A stretch of DNA of 9,087 nt from an uncultured Amaricoccus sp. (GTDB taxonomy: Bacteria > Pseudomonadota > Alphaproteobacteria > Rhodobacterales > Rhodobacteraceae), in assembly GCF_937858865.1 (NCBI RefSeq), contig NZ_CALLYO010000437.1:1-9087 (forward strand), read 5' to 3'. Within the stretch, counting starts at the first letter, position 1. Every line of letters starts with the position of its first letter. Below, piece by piece: positions 1 through 7,149 of the stretch. Under the pieces are notes generated by a model. The model was not told the DNA's origin. It did not search any database and saw nothing but the letters and a program-made list of their open reading frames with translations. A program made the position numbers and the translations under genes.

Positions 1-399
1 GCGGTCAGCACCACGCTCGGCGGCGCGATCTTCCAGATCCTGCTGCTCGACCTCGTCTTTTCGGTCGATTCGATCATCACCGCGGTCGGCATGACCGACC
101 ACCTGGCGATCATGTACATCGCCGTCATCGTCGCGATCACGGTGATGCTGGTGGCGGCGACGCCCCTCGCCGACTTCATCGAGCGCAACCCGACGATCGT
201 GATGCTGGCGCTCGGCTTCCTGCTGATGATCGGCATGACGCTGATCGCCGACGGGATGGGGTTCCACGTGCCCAAGGGCTACATCTACGCGGCGATGGGT
301 TTCTCGGCGCTGGTCGAGGGGCTGAACATGCTGGCGCGGCGGCGAAACGGGCGCGCCGCCGAGCCGGCCGGGCCGGATGCCGGCGCGGCCGGGCACTGA
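1..399 (+). CDS. TerC/YgdQ-family integral membrane protein, 3' part only
   Basis: The reading frame is open from base 1, so the gene starts upstream of the window; 132 residues and the stop are visible. The segment has the TerC-family signature [15 protein letters not shown] near its start, followed by hydrophobic helices ([15 protein letters not shown], then the stretch around [19 protein letters not shown]) and a near-terminal [19 protein letters not shown] motif. That order matches the end of E. coli YgdQ-like proteins as I remember them. Family members are inner-membrane proteins linked to metal-ion export or tellurite resistance; the acidic intramembrane residues (D of FSVDS) are thought to matter for ion handling. 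The last 20 or so residues are Arg/Ala/Gly-rich and probably a cytoplasmic tail. The gene ends 75 bp before the citrate lyase operon and has no evident functional link to it. The family is confident; the substrate is unknown. Confidence 0.88.
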   Translation, partial: AVSTTLGGAIFQILLLDLVFSVDSIITAVGMTDHLAIMYIAVIVAITVMLVAATPLADFIERNPTIVMLALGFLLMIGMTLIADGMGFHVPKGYIYAAMGFSALVEGLNMLARRRNGRAAEPAGPDAGAAGH

Positions 400-461
400 A
401 GACCCTCTCCGACAGACTGCTGACAGCTTGCGGGCGCATGCTCGCGGCCAAGCCAAAACGC

Positions 462-467
462 AAGGGA
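462..467 (+). promoter_or_regulatory. Ribosome binding site of the ACL small subunit gene
   Basis: AAGGGA lies 7 nt before the ATG at 475 and supports that start. A nearer ATG at 467 reads only a few codons before a stop. I found no convincing -35/-10 pair in the 75-bp gap (400-474). CTGACA at 420-425 resembles a -35 box but has no acceptable -10 box at the right distance. Confidence 0.6.
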
Positions 468-474
468 TGAATCG

Positions 475-1758
475 ATGCAACTGAACGGCCTGCTTCACGG
501 GGCGCGCCTGCTCTCCCACGTGGACTTTCCGACCCCGGAGGTGCTGGGACCGGACGCGAGCGAGGATGCGATCCAGAATCTGATCGACCGGCACGGGCTC
601 GTCTTCATCAAGCCGGTGTTCCGCGGGGGCGTCGGCAAGAAGGGCAAGGCGGGCCTGGTCGGCAAGGCGCGGACGCTGAAGGAGGCGCTGGCCGAGAAGG
701 AGCGGCTCTACTTCTGCGAGCACCGGCACGGCAACGCCTACGCCAAGGCGAACGGGGTGACCTTCGAGGCCGGCGTGCCGGCGGAAGAGGAGGTCTATTT
801 CTCGATCACCGACGACACCCGCTTCCGGGCGCCGACGATGACGCTGACGCATCGGGGCGGGATGGACATCGAGGAGCTGCCGAAGTCGGACGTCGCCACG
901 GTGCCGTTCGAGGCGCTGACGGGCCTCAAGGCCTTCGTGGTGGCGAACGCGCTTTCCGACATCGGGGCGCCGAAGGAGATCATCTCGCCCCTGGTGCAGC
1001 ACCTGCCGAAGCTCTGGGAGCTGGTGCACCACTACGGGATGACGACGCTGGAGCTGAACCCGATCCGCATGCGGCCGGGGTCGGGGGGGCGGCTGACACC
1101 GGTGGCCTGCGACTTCAAGTGCGGGTTCGACCGGGACGATCCGCGGGTGGGGCGGCTCGGGCTGCCGAGCCAGCTCTTCGCCTCGGACGTCTCGGCCTTC
1201 GAGCAGGAGGTGAACCAGCTCCGCACGCACCAGGGGCAGTCGGACGTCTTCGTCATCAACGAGAAGGGGACGATCCTGGCGCCGACCTTCGGGGGCGGGG
1301 CGAACTCGCTCGTCACCGAGGTGCTGGGGGAGGCGGCGATCATCTCGTCGGACTTCGGCGGGAACCCGCCCTACGAGAAGATGAAGGCGGTGGCGTCGAT
1401 CTGCTACCGGCACTTCCTGAAGCAGACCAACGTGCTGTTCATCATCGGGGGGAAGTCGAACAACACCGACATCCTCGAGACCTTCCGGGGGATGGGCGAC
1501 GCGCTCAGGGAGCATTTCGCGGCGAACGGGCCGACGCCGCTCTACGTGGTGGTCGGGCGCGGGGGGCCGAACCTGGTCAGGGGGATGGGGAACCTGGCGG
1601 AGACGCTGGAGAGCCTCGGGCTGCCGTATCGCTTCTTCGGCTTCGACAGCGCGATCTCGGAGGTGGTCAACTACGCCAAGCGGGTCGACGAGTGGATGCG
1701 CAAGGGCGGGCGCGAGGAGATCGCGGCCACGCTCGGGCTGAAGGCAGCGGCGGCCTGA
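475..1758 (+). CDS. aclB: ATP-citrate lyase small subunit (ATP-grasp and citrate-binding)
   Basis: This 427-residue protein matches the N-terminal third of animal ACLY and the roughly 400-residue AclB of Chlorobium. The ATP-grasp part (about 1-240) has VFIKPVFRGGVGKKGKAGLVG near 45-65, a Gly/Lys-rich nucleotide-binding stretch. It also has ELNP (193-196) and Asp213 in the places where the succinyl-CoA synthetase beta family binds Mg-ATP. The citrate-binding part (about 250-400) has FGGGANSL, GGKSNNTD (325-332) and GRGGPN with Arg362, matching the ACLY citrate site (GGSIANFT and RRGGPN). With the large subunit downstream it should phosphorylate a histidine and activate citrate to citryl-CoA. 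The distance from classical sequences (no close match by eye to ACLY outside the motifs) suggests the variant or 'type II' ACL lineage. A succinyl-CoA or citryl-CoA synthetase beta subunit is the alternative, but the lyase module on the partner favours ACL. Confidence 0.88.
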   Translation: MQLNGLLHGARLLSHVDFPTPEVLGPDASEDAIQNLIDRHGLVFIKPVFRGGVGKKGKAGLVGKARTLKEALAEKERLYFCEHRHGNAYAKANGVTFEAGVPAEEEVYFSITDDTRFRAPTMTLTHRGGMDIEELPKSDVATVPFEALTGLKAFVVANALSDIGAPKEIISPLVQHLPKLWELVHHYGMTTLELNPIRMRPGSGGRLTPVACDFKCGFDRDDPRVGRLGLPSQLFASDVSAFEQEVNQLRTHQGQSDVFVINEKGTILAPTFGGGANSLVTEVLGEAAIISSDFGGNPPYEKMKAVASICYRHFLKQTNVLFIIGGKSNNTDILETFRGMGDALREHFAANGPTPLYVVVGRGGPNLVRGMGNLAETLESLGLPYRFFGFDSAISEVVNYAKRVDEWMRKGGREEIAATLGLKAAAA

Positions 1759-1764
1759 GCGCGC

Positions 1765-1786
1765 GGGGTCGCACGCGTGCGACTCC
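1765..1786 (+). other. Intercistronic hairpin between the two ACL genes
   Basis: A perfect 16-bp palindrome, GTCGCACGCGTGCGAC, occupies 1768-1783. In RNA it extends to 1765-1786 through one G.U pair and two G-C pairs, giving a 9-bp stem with a CGCG loop. It starts 6 bp after the small-subunit stop. No T-run follows, so it is not a classical intrinsic terminator. It could act as an RNA-stability or processing element that sets the subunit ratio, or as a protein-binding site; both are inference. Confidence 0.5.
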
Positions 1787-1861
1787 GGCCAACCATCTGA
1801 TTCAACGGGAAACATTTCGCGCCGTTAACCCGGAGGTAACGCGCGCACACGGGAGAGACGC

Positions 1862-4573
1862 ATGTTCCATCAAGGCATCCAGGGGATCCCCTACTATCTC
1901 GGCGTCCGCTCGCTCGGCGAGATCGCCACGCGCGAGGACCGGGTCTGCGTGCTGAACGTCATGGGCGGCGAGAGCCGGCAGGTCACGCCGACGAGCCACG
2001 CCTTCTCCGGCGGCAACGTGGTCTTCGGCACCTCGCCGGGGCGCGCCGGGCAGGTGCTGAGGACGCCGGCCGGCGACATCCCGGTCTTCAACAACGTGCG
2101 CGAGGGGCTGGCCGCCGGGCACGCCTTCAACACCGGGGTCGTCTACCTGCCGCCCTCGGGGGTGCGCGACGGGGTGGCGGAGCTGATCCGGGTGAACCCG
2201 GGGCTCAGGAAGATCGTCATCATCACCGAGAAGATCGCCGTGCACGACGCGCGCGAGATCCGGGCGATGGCGCAGGGGAACGGCATCGACATCATCGGCG
2301 GCAACTGCCTCGGGGTGGCGGATTCGTGGAACCGGGTCAGGATCGGCGGCGCGCTCGGCGGCGATCATCCCGAGGAGTCGCTGCTGAAGGGGTCGGTGGC
2401 GATCTTCTCCAACTCGGGCGGCTTCACCACGACGATCGCGCAGTATCTCGGGACGGCGGGCTGGGGGACGACGACGCTCGTGTCGAGCGGCAAGGATCTC
2501 TACATCCACTATGCCTGCCCGGACTTCGCGCGGGCCTTCGCGGCCGACGACCGGTCCAAGGCGGCGGTGCTCTATGCCGAGCCGGGCGGCTACTACGAGC
2601 AGGGGATCGAGTGGACCAAGCCCGTCGTCGCCTGCGTGGTCGGGCGGTGGAAGTCGAAGCTGACCCGGGCAGTGGGGCACGCCGGGGCGATGGCGGGTTC
2701 GGGCGACAAGGCCGAGGACAAGGAACGCTGGTTCATGCAGGCCTTCGGGGTGGAGGGGATCTTCACGCCGGAGAACCCGGTCGTCTCGGCGAAGGGGGCG
2801 GTGGTGACCAATATCGCCGACATCCCGGCGGCGCTGACGGCGGTGATGCGGCTCAACGGGATGGCGCCGGACTTCGCGCCGCGCGGGGACCTGGCGCTGA
2901 AGCCCTGGGTCGCCAACGACCAGGGGCTGCGGCTGCCGGGGGAGGTCGGGCTGCCGGTGGTGACGGCGCCCGAGCCCTACGGCGGGCAGATCGCGGCGCT
3001 CGGGCGGCAGGTCGGCGCGGTGGTGGCGCGGCAGAACATGAAGGACAAGTCCGGCGCCTCGGTGATGGACCCGAAGACGCAGGTGACGAGCGTGCACGGG
3101 CACGAGGTGCTCGACCTGGCGCTCCTGCCGCTCGAGGCCTGCTTCGCGCTGCCCTTGGTGCACGAGATCGCCAGCGAGAACGACCGGGTCATGCTCGACG
3201 TCGCGGTGGCGGCGGAGGTGAACCTCGTCGGCGACCCGATCCTCGTCGCGGCGGATGCCGCGCGCGACGCGGGGAACGCGCCGAACGCGGTGATGGCGAC
3301 GGCGGCGGCGATCGTCGGGCCGAAGCGCGTGGAGCGGGTGCTCGCCTGCACGCGGGCGCTGATCGACGCCTTCGCCCATTCGGGCCTCCGGCGCGCCCGC
3401 GACGAGGCCTTCGATACCTCGGGCGTCGTCATGGACGCGGCGACGCGCGCGCTCTTCCTGGCGACGCCGGAGGAGGCGGGGGACCCGCGGCCGGAGGCGA
3501 TGCTCGCCGCCATCGAGGCGCGGGGCGGCCGCTCGGCGTTCCTGAAGTACCTGAAGGGTCTCGACGGGCGGCTGTCGCGCGACGCGATCCTCGCCGCCAC
3601 CGCGACGACGATCGCCTGGGGGCCGCTGATGCGCAAGCGGATCAGCCGGCTGACGGCGGAGACGCTGCCCTGGTACCTCAGGCTCTACGGGGTGATGGTC
3701 GGGGCGACGATCCCCGGCGCGCACCACCAGTCGGGCTCGCTCTGGGGCATCGGCCGGGAGGAGCGGTTCGGGCGCTGGACGATGGCCGACCTCTGCTTCC
3801 TGGCGATGACCGGGAAGAAGCCGACGCCGGAGGAGGCGCTGCCCCTGCAGATCCTCATCGGGCTGCTGATCTCGAACGGGCCGGGGTCGATCTCGGCGCA
3901 AGGGGCGAAGGGGGCGGTGTCGGCGGACGGGCCGCAGACGCCGGGGCGGGTGCAGATCAACAAGGCGATGGTCGGCTTCCTGACCCACACCGGCTACAGC
4001 CACGGCGGCAACGGCTTCGAGGGGATGGCCTTCCTGCTCGAGCAGTTCAAGGGGACCGGGCTGACGGACCCGTCGGACCCGGGGCACGGGCTCGACCTGA
4101 AGGCGATGGCGACCGAGTTCGCCCGCGGCTACCGGCGGGAGAAGAAGGCCTCGAAGGAGGTGGGGGCGGAGCTGCGGGCGCTGCCCGGGGTGCATCACCC
4201 GATCTTCAAGGGGAAGCCGGTCAACCACGACCCGCGCGAGCGGTTCGTCGCCGAGTACATGGCGAAGGCCGGGCGCTACAACGTCTTCCACGCCTTCTAT
4301 CGCGAACTGGTGCAGGCGCTCTACGAGCAGGGGGCCTCGCCTTACGTCTTCTGCGTCAACGTGGATGCGGTGATCGCGGCGCTGCTGCTGGCGCTGCTCT
4401 GGCCGGACTACCAGGCCGGGCGGCTCTCCGAGCGCGATCTCGAGACGGCGGCCTTCACCGTCTTCCTCTACGGGCGGATGATCGGGTCGGCGGCGGAGAT
4501 CGACGACCATCTGAACCGGGGGCGGAACATGGACACGCGGACCCCGGCGTCGCAGTGCGGCTTCGTGGTCTGA
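1862..4573 (+). CDS. aclA: ATP-citrate lyase large subunit, long variant with unusual lyase site
   Basis: The 903-residue protein has three regions. Residues 1 to about 320 are a CoA-ligase alpha module: SNSGGFTTTI (183-192) matches the ACLY SRSGGMSNE loop, and VGHAGAMAG contains His273, which aligns with the phosphorylated His760 of human ACLY (FGHAGA). Residues about 330-590 have no counterpart of this length in the roughly 600-residue Chlorobium AclA. Residues about 600-903 are a citrate-synthase-like lyase module with TGKKPTPEEA, SHGGNGFEG, a GVHHPIFKG motif (His779, citrate synthase His320 position) and a CVNVD motif (Asp835, Asp375 position). The motif usually written ADHGP reads ISNGPG here, so Asn672 stands where citrate synthase has His274. 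Predicted reaction with the small subunit: citrate + ATP + CoA to acetyl-CoA + oxaloacetate + ADP + Pi. GGGAG at 1851-1855 supports the start. Domain alignment is by eye; lyase competence is uncertain because of Asn672. Confidence 0.85.
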   Translation: MFHQGIQGIPYYLGVRSLGEIATREDRVCVLNVMGGESRQVTPTSHAFSGGNVVFGTSPGRAGQVLRTPAGDIPVFNNVREGLAAGHAFNTGVVYLPPSGVRDGVAELIRVNPGLRKIVIITEKIAVHDAREIRAMAQGNGIDIIGGNCLGVADSWNRVRIGGALGGDHPEESLLKGSVAIFSNSGGFTTTIAQYLGTAGWGTTTLVSSGKDLYIHYACPDFARAFAADDRSKAAVLYAEPGGYYEQGIEWTKPVVACVVGRWKSKLTRAVGHAGAMAGSGDKAEDKERWFMQAFGVEGIFTPENPVVSAKGAVVTNIADIPAALTAVMRLNGMAPDFAPRGDLALKPWVANDQGLRLPGEVGLPVVTAPEPYGGQIAALGRQVGAVVARQNMKDKSGASVMDPKTQVTSVHGHEVLDLALLPLEACFALPLVHEIASENDRVMLDVAVAAEVNLVGDPILVAADAARDAGNAPNAVMATAAAIVGPKRVERVLACTRALIDAFAHSGLRRARDEAFDTSGVVMDAATRALFLATPEEAGDPRPEAMLAAIEARGGRSAFLKYLKGLDGRLSRDAILAATATTIAWGPLMRKRISRLTAETLPWYLRLYGVMVGATIPGAHHQSGSLWGIGREERFGRWTMADLCFLAMTGKKPTPEEALPLQILIGLLISNGPGSISAQGAKGAVSADGPQTPGRVQINKAMVGFLTHTGYSHGGNGFEGMAFLLEQFKGTGLTDPSDPGHGLDLKAMATEFARGYRREKKASKEVGAELRALPGVHHPIFKGKPVNHDPRERFVAEYMAKAGRYNVFHAFYRELVQALYEQGASPYVFCVNVDAVIAALLLALLWPDYQAGRLSERDLETAAFTVFLYGRMIGSAAEIDDHLNRGRNMDTRTPASQCGFVV

Positions 4574-4582
4574 GGTCGGGTC

Positions 4583-4617
4583 GGGCGGCCGGCGCCGGGG
4601 GCCGGCGTCAGCCGCCC
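4583..4617. terminator. Strong hairpin between convergent aclA and ccmE
   Basis: GGGCGGC (4583-4589) pairs with GCCGCCC (4611-4617). After a C/A mismatch and two more pairs, CGCCGG (4593-4598) pairs with CCGGCG (4602-4607) around a GGG loop. That gives about 15 pairs in 35 nt. It begins 10 bp after the aclA stop and overlaps the last codons of ccmE, so it could end transcription from both sides. There is no T-tract on either strand, so it may only pause polymerase or protect 3' ends. Confidence 0.5.
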
Positions 4618-5081
4618 GGCTGCGCCTCGGCCTCGTCGCCGTGGAAGTGGCCCTCGGCCTTCAGGGCGTCGGCGACCTCCTTCGGCATGTACTGCTCGTC
4701 GTGCTTGGCGAGGATCTCGGTCGCGACGAAGGTGCCGCCCTCCATCCGGCCGGTGGCGATCACCCCCTGGCCCTCGCGGAAGAGGTCGGGGGGGATGCCG
4801 GCGAAGACGACCGGCAGGCTCGTCCCGCCGTCGGTCACCGCGAAGCGGATCTCGCCGCCGGCGCGCTCGACCGTCCCGACCTCGACGAGGCCGCCGAGGC
4901 GGAAGCGCTCGCCGGCGCGCGGCGGATGCTCGGAGAGCTGGCTCGGGCTGCGGAAGAACTCGATGCCGTCGCGCATGGCGTAGCCGACGAGCGCCGTCGC
5001 CGCCAGCAGCAGCAGCGCGGCGGTCGCCACCAGCTGGATGCGCCGCCGCTTCCTCAGTCCCGTCGTCAGTCCCGTCGCCAT
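4608..5081 (-). CDS. ccmE: Cytochrome c maturation haem chaperone CcmE
   Basis: A 157-residue protein of normal CcmE length. A basic N-terminus (KRRRIQ, 11-16) precedes one hydrophobic anchor (about 17-36), giving an N-in, periplasm-out topology. The periplasmic part is the OB-like domain, ending in LAKHDEQYMP. There His127 is the residue that binds haem covalently and Tyr131 assists; they correspond to His130 and Tyr134 of E. coli. CcmE receives haem from CcmC/CcmAB and passes it to CcmF/CcmH for attachment to apocytochrome c. The His/Asp/Glu-rich tail after the motif is common in the family. The gene starts 4 bp after the yihY stop, so it is probably co-transcribed with argC-yihY. No ccmF or ccmH follows; the next gene is the convergent aclA. 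Confidence 0.95.
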   Translation of the reverse strand: MATGLTTGLRKRRRIQLVATAALLLLAATALVGYAMRDGIEFFRSPSQLSEHPPRAGERFRLGGLVEVGTVERAGGEIRFAVTDGGTSLPVVFAGIPPDLFREGQGVIATGRMEGGTFVATEILAKHDEQYMPKEVADALKAEGHFHGDEAEAQPGG

Positions 5082-5085
5082 GCCG

Positions 5086-5919
5086 TCACCGCTCCGCGAG
5101 GCCGATCTGGTTCAGTGCCGCATTGACCTCCGCCCCGAAGATAATGGTCAGGCCGGTCAGATAGAAGAACATGAGCGTGATGATGACGCCGGCGAGCGTG
5201 CCGTAGGTGACGGTATAGGTCGGCGTGAAGCTCAGGTAGGTCGAGAAGCCCCAGGCCGCCGCCACCCAGAGGACGGTGGTGACGATGACCCCGGGCCAGA
5301 GCCGCGAGGTCTTGATGTGCCGCCCCGGCAGCACCCGGTGCATCACCAGCAGGAAGCCGATGAAGACCAGCACGCCGAAGAGGCTGGTGATGTAGGTGGC
5401 GAAGGCCGGGATCGGCACGTGCAGCAGATGCTCGGCGACGCGCAGGATGAGCGGCATGAAGAGGATGGTGACCCCGAGCAGCGCCGCCACCGCCGCCCCG
5501 AGGAAGACGAGCGCGATGGCGAGCGCGCGGTTGTGGAAGAAGCCGCGCGGGTCGGGCACGGCATAGGCGCGGTCGAAGGCGATGCGGAAGGCCTCGACGG
5601 CGCTCGAGGCGACCCAGATGGCGAAGACGGCCGAGAGGGTCAGCACCTCGCCGCTCTGCTTGTTCAGCACCTCCTCGACCACCGGCGCCAGCGTCTGCGC
5701 CACATGCGCCGGGGCGATCTCGAACAGCGACTCGATGATGACGTCCGACCGGTCGGGGCCGACCATGATGCCGGTCAGCGTCGCGGCGAAGATCAGGAAG
5801 GGGAAGAGCGAGAGGAGGCCGGAGAAGGCGATGAAGCCCGACATCGACCAGCCGTCGTTGCGGTTGAACCGGTCGTAGGCCACCCAGAGGACGCGCGCGA
5901 CGCGCTTGGTGCGCTTCAC
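5086..5919 (-). CDS. YihY/BrkB-family inner membrane protein
   Basis: Starting at the GTG at 5917-5919 gives 277 residues. The start overlaps the argC stop in a GTGA (4-nt overlap), typical of translational coupling. The frame stays open far upstream, but that part lies inside argC in another frame and is a shadow. About six hydrophobic helices are visible (near 28-52, 92-112, 132-162, 173-193, 208-228 and 240-262). The family hallmark YGTLAGVI followed by GAEVNAAL lies at 239-269. E. coli YihY was once called RNase BN, but that activity was reassigned to another protein. The true role is unknown, with transport or envelope functions suggested. The family is confident; the function and any link to arginine synthesis or cytochrome c maturation are not shown. 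Confidence 0.9.
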   Translation of the reverse strand: MKRTKRVARVLWVAYDRFNRNDGWSMSGFIAFSGLLSLFPFLIFAATLTGIMVGPDRSDVIIESLFEIAPAHVAQTLAPVVEEVLNKQSGEVLTLSAVFAIWVASSAVEAFRIAFDRAYAVPDPRGFFHNRALAIALVFLGAAVAALLGVTILFMPLILRVAEHLLHVPIPAFATYITSLFGVLVFIGFLLVMHRVLPGRHIKTSRLWPGVIVTTVLWVAAAWGFSTYLSFTPTYTVTYGTLAGVIITLMFFYLTGLTIIFGAEVNAALNQIGLAER

Positions 5920-6947
5920 GGAAAGAGCGGGGCCGCCAGCAGGCCCATGGTCTCGGGCAGGCCGAGCATGAGGTTCGCGTTCTGCAGCGCCTGCCCGGAG
6001 GAGCCCTTGGTCAGATTGTCGAGGGCGGAGAAGACCATCACCCGCCCCGGCCGCCGGTCGGGGATGACGCCGAGGTGCACGAGGTTCGAGCCGCGCACGT
6101 GCCGCGTCGCCGGCGCCTCGCCGAAGGGCAGCACCACCATGAAGGGCTCGTTCGCATAGGCTTCGGCGAGGGCGCGGTGGATCGCCTCGCCCTCGCCGCG
6201 GACGTAGATCGTGGCGAGGATGCCGCGGTTCTGCGGCAGCAGGTGCGGCACGAAGGTCACCTCGACCTTGCGGCCGGCGGCCTTGGCGAACTCCTGGTCG
6301 AACTCGGCGAGGTGGCGGTGCCTGGCCACGTTGTAGGCGGCATAGCCCTCGGACACCTCCGAATGCAGCATCCCCTCCTTCGGCGAGCGCCCGGCGCCGG
6401 AGACGCCGGTGGCGAGGTCGATGATGATGTCGTCGGTCTCGATCACGCCCGCCCGGAGCAGCGGCAGCAGGCCGTACATCCCGGTCGCCGCGTTGCAGCC
6501 GGTGCCGGCCACCAGCCGCGCCGCGCGGATCTCGTCGCGATAGAATTCGGTCAGCCCGTAGACCGCCTCCGCCTGCAGGTCGAGCGCGAGGTGCGGGTGG
6601 CCGTACCAATGTTCGTAGACCGCCGGGTCGCGCAGGCGGAAGTCGGCCGAGAGATCGACGATCTTCAGGTCGCGCGGCAGCTTCGCCACCACCTCCTGGG
6701 TGGTCGCGTGCGGCAGGGCGCAGAAGGCGAGGTCGATGCCGGCCCAGTCCACCGCCGCGATGGTCCCGAGCCGCGGCAGCTCGAGGTGGCGCAGGTGCGG
6801 GAAGACCTCGCCCATCGTCTGCCCGGCCTTGCGGTCGGCGGTCATGGCGGCGATGCGCAGGCGCGGGTGGGTGGCGATCAGCCGCACCAGCTCGGCGCCG
6901 GTGTAGCCGCTCGCGCCGAGGATCGCGATGTCGTGGATCCCGCTCAT
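5916..6947 (-). CDS. argC: N-acetyl-gamma-glutamyl-phosphate reductase (type 1 ArgC)
   Basis: Cytosolic enzyme of arginine biosynthesis that reduces N-acetylglutamyl-5-phosphate to the semialdehyde with NADPH. With the ATG at 6945-6947 the protein has 343 residues, the normal type 1 length. The NADP-binding GASGYTG is at residues 11-17, close to the N-terminus as expected. An in-frame ATG at 7007 would add 20 unlikely residues, so I prefer the inner start, which has GAGGG just upstream. The catalytic cysteine is Cys151 in GTGCNAATG. This differs from the common PGCYPT form but is what I recall from Rhodobacterales ArgC. GVSGAGR, a His-rich [11 protein letters not shown] stretch and the C-terminal [15 protein letters not shown] block are intact. 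It leads an operon with yihY and ccmE. Confidence 0.95.
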   Translation of the reverse strand: MSGIHDIAILGASGYTGAELVRLIATHPRLRIAAMTADRKAGQTMGEVFPHLRHLELPRLGTIAAVDWAGIDLAFCALPHATTQEVVAKLPRDLKIVDLSADFRLRDPAVYEHWYGHPHLALDLQAEAVYGLTEFYRDEIRAARLVAGTGCNAATGMYGLLPLLRAGVIETDDIIIDLATGVSGAGRSPKEGMLHSEVSEGYAAYNVARHRHLAEFDQEFAKAAGRKVEVTFVPHLLPQNRGILATIYVRGEGEAIHRALAEAYANEPFMVVLPFGEAPATRHVRGSNLVHLGVIPDRRPGRVMVFSALDNLTKGSSGQALQNANLMLGLPETMGLLAAPLFP

Positions 6948-6967
6948 GCCCTGCCCTCGCCCCGACC

Positions 6968-6981
6968 ACCGGGCGCCCGGT
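6968..6981. promoter_or_regulatory. 14-bp perfect palindrome in the argC leader
   Basis: ACCGGGCGCCCGGT reads the same on both strands and lies 21 bp upstream of the argC ATG. It overlaps the -10 box and start of the candidate promoter. That position would suit an operator, but its GC-rich sequence does not resemble the AT-rich ArgR box. As RNA it would form only a tight hairpin. The core CGGGCGCCCG recurs at 7326-7335. Confidence 0.35.
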
Positions 6982-7007
6982 TTACGGCAAAGGGCCAAGG
7001 TGATCAA
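6979..7007 (-). promoter_or_regulatory. Candidate promoter of the argC-yihY-ccmE operon
   Basis: On the minus strand TTGATC (7007-7002) is followed after 17 nt by TAAACC (6984-6979). The -35 half is reasonable (4/6 to sigma-70 consensus) and the -10 half is weak (3/6). Transcription would start near 6972, inside the palindrome at 6968-6981. This is a visual match only. Confidence 0.3.
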
Positions 7008-7113
7008 TGCGCCCCGCTAGGGGCGTGTACTCATAGGGCATAGAGTGAGCGCCGGTCCTTGGCGGCTATCTGGGCCTTGTTCGATCGAAGCGGGCCTCCG
7101 GCCCGTGAGCAGG

Positions 7114-7149
7114 CGGCCCGACAGGGAAACGCATGCGTTTCCCGGGCCG
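7114..7149. repeat. Long inverted repeat with perfect 20-bp core
   Basis: GGGAAACGCATGCGTTTCCC (7124-7143) is a perfect palindrome. Outside it, CGGCCC (7114-7119) pairs with GGGCCG (7144-7149) after a 4-nt bulge on the left. Its AT-containing arms stand out in the GC-rich surroundings. It lies about 200 bp downstream of murI and 175 bp upstream of argC. Confidence 0.7.

Noticed and set aside
1802..4510. Long open frame on the minus strand opposite aclA (902 codons), and a long + frame at 2326-4983
   Set aside because: Both are Arg/Ala/Gly/Pro-rich shadows created by high GC and third-position bias over a clearly homologous gene; neither shows a domain pattern.
475..4573. Codon use in the ACL operon (many GGG Gly and some AGG Arg codons) as evidence of transfer
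   Set aside because: Counting short stretches by eye, argC and murI also mix GGG and GGC, so the difference is not convincing without a full codon table.
5920..6969. Upstream extension of the yihY frame through argC
   Set aside because: The extension is low-complexity Arg/Ala/Pro sequence overlapping argC in another frame. The GTG at 5919 overlapping the argC stop gives the normal family length.
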